From the IMG/VR virus record IMGVR_UViG_3300018414_000009, positions 1 to 52,365 of that record: a stretch of 52,365 bases of DNA. One strand, 5' to 3'. The stretch's first letter is position 1, and each line of letters begins with the position of its first letter. Positions 51,999 through 52,365 of this stretch are shown one piece after another. The DNA comes from a virus. The translations under genes and the position numbers were made by a program. Below the pieces are notes generated by a model that saw only the letters and a list, made by a program, of their open reading frames with translations, ran no database searches and was not told the DNA's origin.

Positions 51999-52235
51999 TT
52001 ATAATAACTCATCTAAATCAATACCGTGATCTTCAAGAATTTCTGAAATTTTATCAAAAATTACTTGAATTAAGTTTACTTCAATTTCATTAAAACTAGA
52101 CATGTCTTCAAATTTTTCTCTTAAACTACGGCTAATTCTATCTAACGATAACACCATATTACGTGAGTTTTTAAAACGTTCGTAAGACAAAGCATCATCT
52201 TCATCCTTTAAATCAAATTCTACTATTGTTTTCAT
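51999..52235 (-). CDS. Hypothetical small acidic helical protein
   Basis: A 78-residue, acidic, helical protein (Asp/Glu/Leu-rich), with coiled-coil character in residues 30-78. No motif is recognised. It follows the truncated gene at the window edge by 16 nt and precedes the 64-residue gene by 8 nt. Function unknown. Confidence 0.6.
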   Translation of the reverse strand: MKTIVEFDLKDEDDALSYERFKNSRNMVLSLDRISRSLREKFEDMSSFNEIEVNLIQVIFDKISEILEDHGIDLDELL

Positions 52236-52251
52236 ATTTTATTTTTTATAT

Positions 52252-52365
52252 TTATCGACTAACTTCAATAATAGCTTCGGGGTATTCCAAACAAGCTTGC
52301 AAATAACGATCTACAAACTGTAATAAACCTTCGTAATTTCCCCATCCGTTTGTTGGGGTACTAGC
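52252..52365 (-). CDS. C-terminal end of an unknown early gene (truncated by window edge)
   Basis: Only the last 37 codons are in the window, read on the minus strand from 52365 to a TAA at 52254-52252. The fragment (ending ...ACLEYPEAIIEVSR) is open, with no Met, and contains a helical stretch YEGLLQFVDRYLQACLEY. It runs out of the window at 52365. The function cannot be told from this fragment. Confidence 0.6.
   Translation of the reverse strand, partial: ASTPTNGWGNYEGLLQFVDRYLQACLEYPEAIIEVSR

Noticed and set aside
1-52365. Stop-codon reassignment (TAG or TGA read as amino acid)
   Set aside because: TAA, TAG (at 36224 and 46074) and TGA (for example at 16676 and 36789) all end well-formed genes here, so the standard code fits.
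1-52365. tRNA genes
   Set aside because: No cloverleaf with T-loop sequence was seen in the intergenic spacers, which are short. A tRNAscan run on the complete genome would settle it.

Overview
This window looks like about half of a tailed-phage genome of the crAss-like type (order Crassvirales) infecting a member of the Bacteroidetes. Three things support this. The first gene matches the C-terminal part of a crAss-type major capsid protein. The 17.2-36.2 kb block has the crAss order of ring protein, IHF-like protein, ring protein, very large tail (muzzle-type) protein and three large cargo-type proteins. The DNA is AT-rich (about one third GC by eye), secreted proteins carry Bacteroidetes-style signal peptides ending in ...AQ or ...GQ, and several spacers hold a TATATTTG box like the Bacteroidetes -7 element TAnnTTTG. 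TAA, TAG and TGA all end genes here, so the standard code fits. I see no tRNA, integrase or CRISPR array. The family assignment rests on recognition of protein sequence, not on a search.

Layout. (1) 1-3.6 kb, plus strand: capsid protein (cut by the window edge), a conserved unknown, a ring-type connector protein and a probable auxiliary structural protein, closed by a clear rho-independent terminator. (2) 3.6-17.2 kb, plus: an accessory host-interaction and lysis island. It holds a 1529-residue repeat-rich fibre with an embedded SGNH esterase, a GH24 lysozyme, a small fibre with a related N-terminal anchor, two proteins with signal peptides (one a clan GH-A-like glycoside hydrolase), a TIG/PKD/beta-propeller protein, a holin-like protein and a probable single-molecule spanin. 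(3) 17.2-36.2 kb, plus: connector, IHF-like, tail and virion-cargo genes, including a lysozyme-like domain protein and a 2593-residue protein. (4) 36.2-36.4 kb: the convergent junction, with two AT-rich hairpins and a leftward terminator. (5) 36.4-52.4 kb, minus: tightly packed early and replication genes. These include a membrane protein, two tiny Cys-rich proteins, an RtcB-type RNA ligase, a methyltransferase, two glycosyltransferase-like proteins, a metallophosphoesterase, a MazG-like protein, a 5'-3' exonuclease, a RusA-like resolvase, a primase, an SSB-like protein, an interrupted recombination-type ATPase, a DnaB-like helicase, a probable helicase loader, dUTPase and a Rieske-motif protein.

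The most striking observation is in the minus-strand replication block. A P-loop ATPase gene is broken exactly after its Walker B Asp-Asp by 256 nt (48139-48394) with the hallmarks of a group I self-splicing intron: a P1 helix with a terminal U.G pair at the 5' splice site, a 6-bp P10 helix, matching P7 strands, a terminal G, and in-frame rejoining of the protein. Read naively, this gene looks like two unrelated ORFs. Also notable are a 290-nt overlap between two genes in different frames, a secreted hydrolase pair within the fibre island, a u-spanin candidate, a Rieske motif next to dUTPase and a C10 tract between early genes.
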